Shown here: in pieces, positions 62,691-64,000 of the stretch | Layout of the letters: each line of letters begins with the position of its first letter | Position numbering within the stretch: position 1 is the first letter of the stretch | Source: Rhodobacterales bacterium | GTDB taxonomy: Bacteria; Pseudomonadota; Alphaproteobacteria; Rhodobacterales; Rhodobacteraceae | DNA: 64,000 nt | Direction of reading: 5' to 3' | Assembly (NCBI GenBank): GCA_002748265.1 | Contig: PDRY01000012.1 | Location: forward strand, 372,001 to 436,000 | The notes under the pieces: generated by a model | Told to the model about the DNA's origin: nothing | Seen by the model: only the letters and a program-made list of their open reading frames with translations | Database searches by the model: none | Made by a program: the position numbers and the translations under genes

Positions 62691-63506
62691 CTATCCCGTT
62701 TTCCAAGGGTTCCCCATTGACGAGAGCAGTGCCAACGCAACCTGGCCCGATGATGATCGGGCGCTGAACTGGTCAGCCTCCCGGCGGATCAGGAAGGTTT
62801 GAATCAACTTCTCCTGCAACGCAGGATCTTTCAGATCCGCGAACGTGTCGGAGCCCAGAACAGCTTCGCTGCGCTTACGGAACTGATCCAACTGCTGATC
62901 GATATCGAGCGATCCAAAGCCCGATGGGAACCCAAACGCGGTTTCGAACACTTCACGCAAAGGAGGGGTGCCCATCATTGTGAACCAATGCGAGCGATCA
63001 GTTCCACCCTTCTTGAACATGTCATTCAACTCGCCCGAAACATTCATGGCGAGCCGCAGATCGTTATTCTGTGCACCAACCGCGCTTTCAAATTCCTTTG
63101 CGCGGAACCTCTCGGTGATCTCTTCCGCCAGAACGGAAAATTGGGTGCGTGGACCCAAGGCTGAATCAAAACCAAATGCCTTGGAGAACGCCGCGTATCT
63201 CTTGTCAGCAAGCTTGTTCGCAAGCGCCGCACGATCCGTTGTCCCTTCGGCGAGAACGCGCTCCACAAAGTAGCGACTGTCCAGATCACGCTCGAGCCCA
63301 AACGCGCTGAGCGCCACGTTGAGCATACGGCGATCCGACGTCAGATCCTGAGCGGTCCGCACTTTCCCGATGTTTTCGCGGAAGTAGTCGACGTCACGCT
63401 TGATCGTCGGATCGGCAAGAAAGGCCGCTTTCTGACCCGCCATCGTCCTTTGCAAAAAACGCCAGCCCGTATACCCGCCGATCGGAATGGCGGGCTGGAA
63501 GCTCAT
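62691..63506 (-). CDS. DUF1217 flagellar-cluster protein
   Basis: The 271-residue product belongs to DUF1217, found in flagellar loci of alphaproteobacteria. It is mostly helical and repetitive in style, with FQPAIPIGGYTGWRFLQRTMAGQKAAFLADPTIKRDVDYFRENIGKV, LNVALSAFGLERDLDSRYFVERVLAEG and FGFDSALGPRTQFSVLAEEITERFR. No signal peptide or membrane helix is present. It may be a hook- or rod-associated exported protein, but no function is established to my knowledge. It overlaps flbT by 4 nt. Confidence 0.88.
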   Translation of the reverse strand: MSFQPAIPIGGYTGWRFLQRTMAGQKAAFLADPTIKRDVDYFRENIGKVRTAQDLTSDRRMLNVALSAFGLERDLDSRYFVERVLAEGTTDRAALANKLADKRYAAFSKAFGFDSALGPRTQFSVLAEEITERFRAKEFESAVGAQNNDLRLAMNVSGELNDMFKKGGTDRSHWFTMMGTPPLREVFETAFGFPSGFGSLDIDQQLDQFRKRSEAVLGSDTFADLKDPALQEKLIQTFLIRREADQFSARSSSGQVALALLSSMGNPWKTG

Positions 63507-63913
63507 ACGACGGCCCCTGAATAGCCGAGCAGGCGTTGCTCCCGATCCAGCAACCCGCGTAGCGTCTTCAGTGCCCGATAGGCATCGCCATTGAGCACCG
63601 CCGCGCTTGCGTCCGCCAGGCTGCTGCGGCTGTCGCTGTCTCGCAGGGCCTGACTGAGCTGCTCAATACCCGTAAGAAGCTGAGGACGCGCGTCATCCAC
63701 AGTCATGTCGCCAGACAGCACCAGTTGAGCCAGATAGCACACCCGCCGGACCGGCGTGTTTGCCTCGTCGGGGCGAAGGGCGTCCCGCAGGCGCAGGATG
63801 TTGGCGTTCGGGGTCTTGATCGACAGACGCGAACGGCGATCCCCATTTTCAATAACCGCGCCATTGATCAGAACGCGCTCACGGGGGCCGAGCTTGAGGA
63901 CGAGACCACTCAT
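63503..63913 (-). CDS. flbT: Flagellin synthesis regulator FlbT
   Basis: FlbT binds the flagellin mRNA leader in Caulobacter and controls its translation and stability. The 136-residue product has the family pattern LVLKLGPRERVLINGAVIENGDRRSRLSIKTPNANILRLRDA and PVRRVCYLAQLVLSGDMTVDDARPQLLTGIEQL. It overlaps flaF upstream and DUF1217 downstream by 4 nt each, so flaF-flbT-DUF1217 form one unit. Confidence 0.95.
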   Translation of the reverse strand: MSGLVLKLGPRERVLINGAVIENGDRRSRLSIKTPNANILRLRDALRPDEANTPVRRVCYLAQLVLSGDMTVDDARPQLLTGIEQLSQALRDSDSRSSLADASAAVLNGDAYRALKTLRGLLDREQRLLGYSGAVV

Positions 63914-64000
63914 TCGGACTGTCCCTTCATGGGCTGCAGGCCGCGCATGACCGCTTTGTTGATATCGATCAGAGACGCGGGATCGGCGCCATCACGCAGC
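63910..64000 (-). CDS. flaF: Flagellin biosynthesis regulator FlaF, cut by window edge
   Basis: Only the last 29 residues are inside the window (about LRDGADPASLIDINKAVMRG, then LQPMKGQSE). The pattern LIDINKAVMRGL is typical of the FlaF C-terminus. FlaF works with FlbT in flagellin regulation. The stop overlaps the flbT ATG by 4 nt (ATGA), and flaF-flbT order is the usual one in alphaproteobacteria. A flagellin gene is expected just beyond the window. Confidence 0.8.
   Translation of the reverse strand, partial: LRDGADPASLIDINKAVMRGLQPMKGQSE

Overview
The window is a GC-rich chromosomal segment from an alphaproteobacterium of the order Rhodobacterales (roseobacter/Rhodobacter type). Four things point there: ccrM next to rnhB, the hemN-fnrL-uspA-ccoNOQP-ccoGHIS block in its classic Rhodobacter order, a CtrA-type flagellar cluster with flbT/flaF and a DUF1217 protein, and many 1-17 nt gene overlaps. 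No tRNA, rRNA, CRISPR array, insertion sequence or prophage gene was found, and no gene-free stretch exceeds 300 bases.

Region 1 (1-6.5 kb) holds the end of rnhB, the CcrM GANTC methyltransferase behind a promoter carrying two GANTC sites, an AlkB-type membrane hydroxylase, MutY, and a three-gene overlapping unit (DUF721/DciA-like, DsbA-family, CaiB-type CoA transferase). Region 2 (6.5-11.4 kb) is an RND efflux operon led by a GbsR/MarR-type regulator. Region 3 (11.4-23.9 kb) is the microaerobic respiration block: cbb3 oxidase ccoNOQP, its assembly genes ccoGHIS, a universal stress protein, the FnrL regulator and HemN, with FNR-type boxes before ccoG and between ccoN and uspA. A WYL regulator/glutathione transferase pair sits between the two cco operons. 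Region 4 (23.9-29.7 kb) has an MFS transporter, an RlmL-like methyltransferase, UDP-glucose dehydrogenase, a Wza-like lipoprotein and a cytochrome c2-type protein.

Region 5 (29.8-64 kb) is a flagellar gene cluster: motB, flgE-K-L-I; then fliP-N-H-F facing fliL, a small membrane protein, a MotE-like protein, motA, a large periplasmic protein, a lytic transglycosylase, flhA-fliR-flhB-fliJ-like; then a second FliL-like gene, flgH-A-G-F, fliQ-E, flgC-B facing fliI; then DUF1217, flbT and flaF (cut by the window edge). An 8.8-kb non-flagellar block lies inside it between flgI and fliP: three surface-polysaccharide genes, nagA, and a ynjF-ynjB-ynjC-ynjD transporter unit. fliG, fliM, fliK, flgD, fliO and flagellin genes are not in the window.

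Regulatory signals fit together. CcrM methylates GANTC, and near-consensus CtrA boxes (TTAA-N7-TTAA, one mismatch each) stand before flgE, between fliF and fliL (with a GANTC inside the box), and between flgB and fliI, with a CtrA half-site before motA. The FNR-type boxes link the oxidase operons to the fnrL gene encoded beside them. The least understood part is the stator-accessory set around motA, which resembles the rhizobial MotC/MotE arrangement but has an unrecognised large periplasmic protein.
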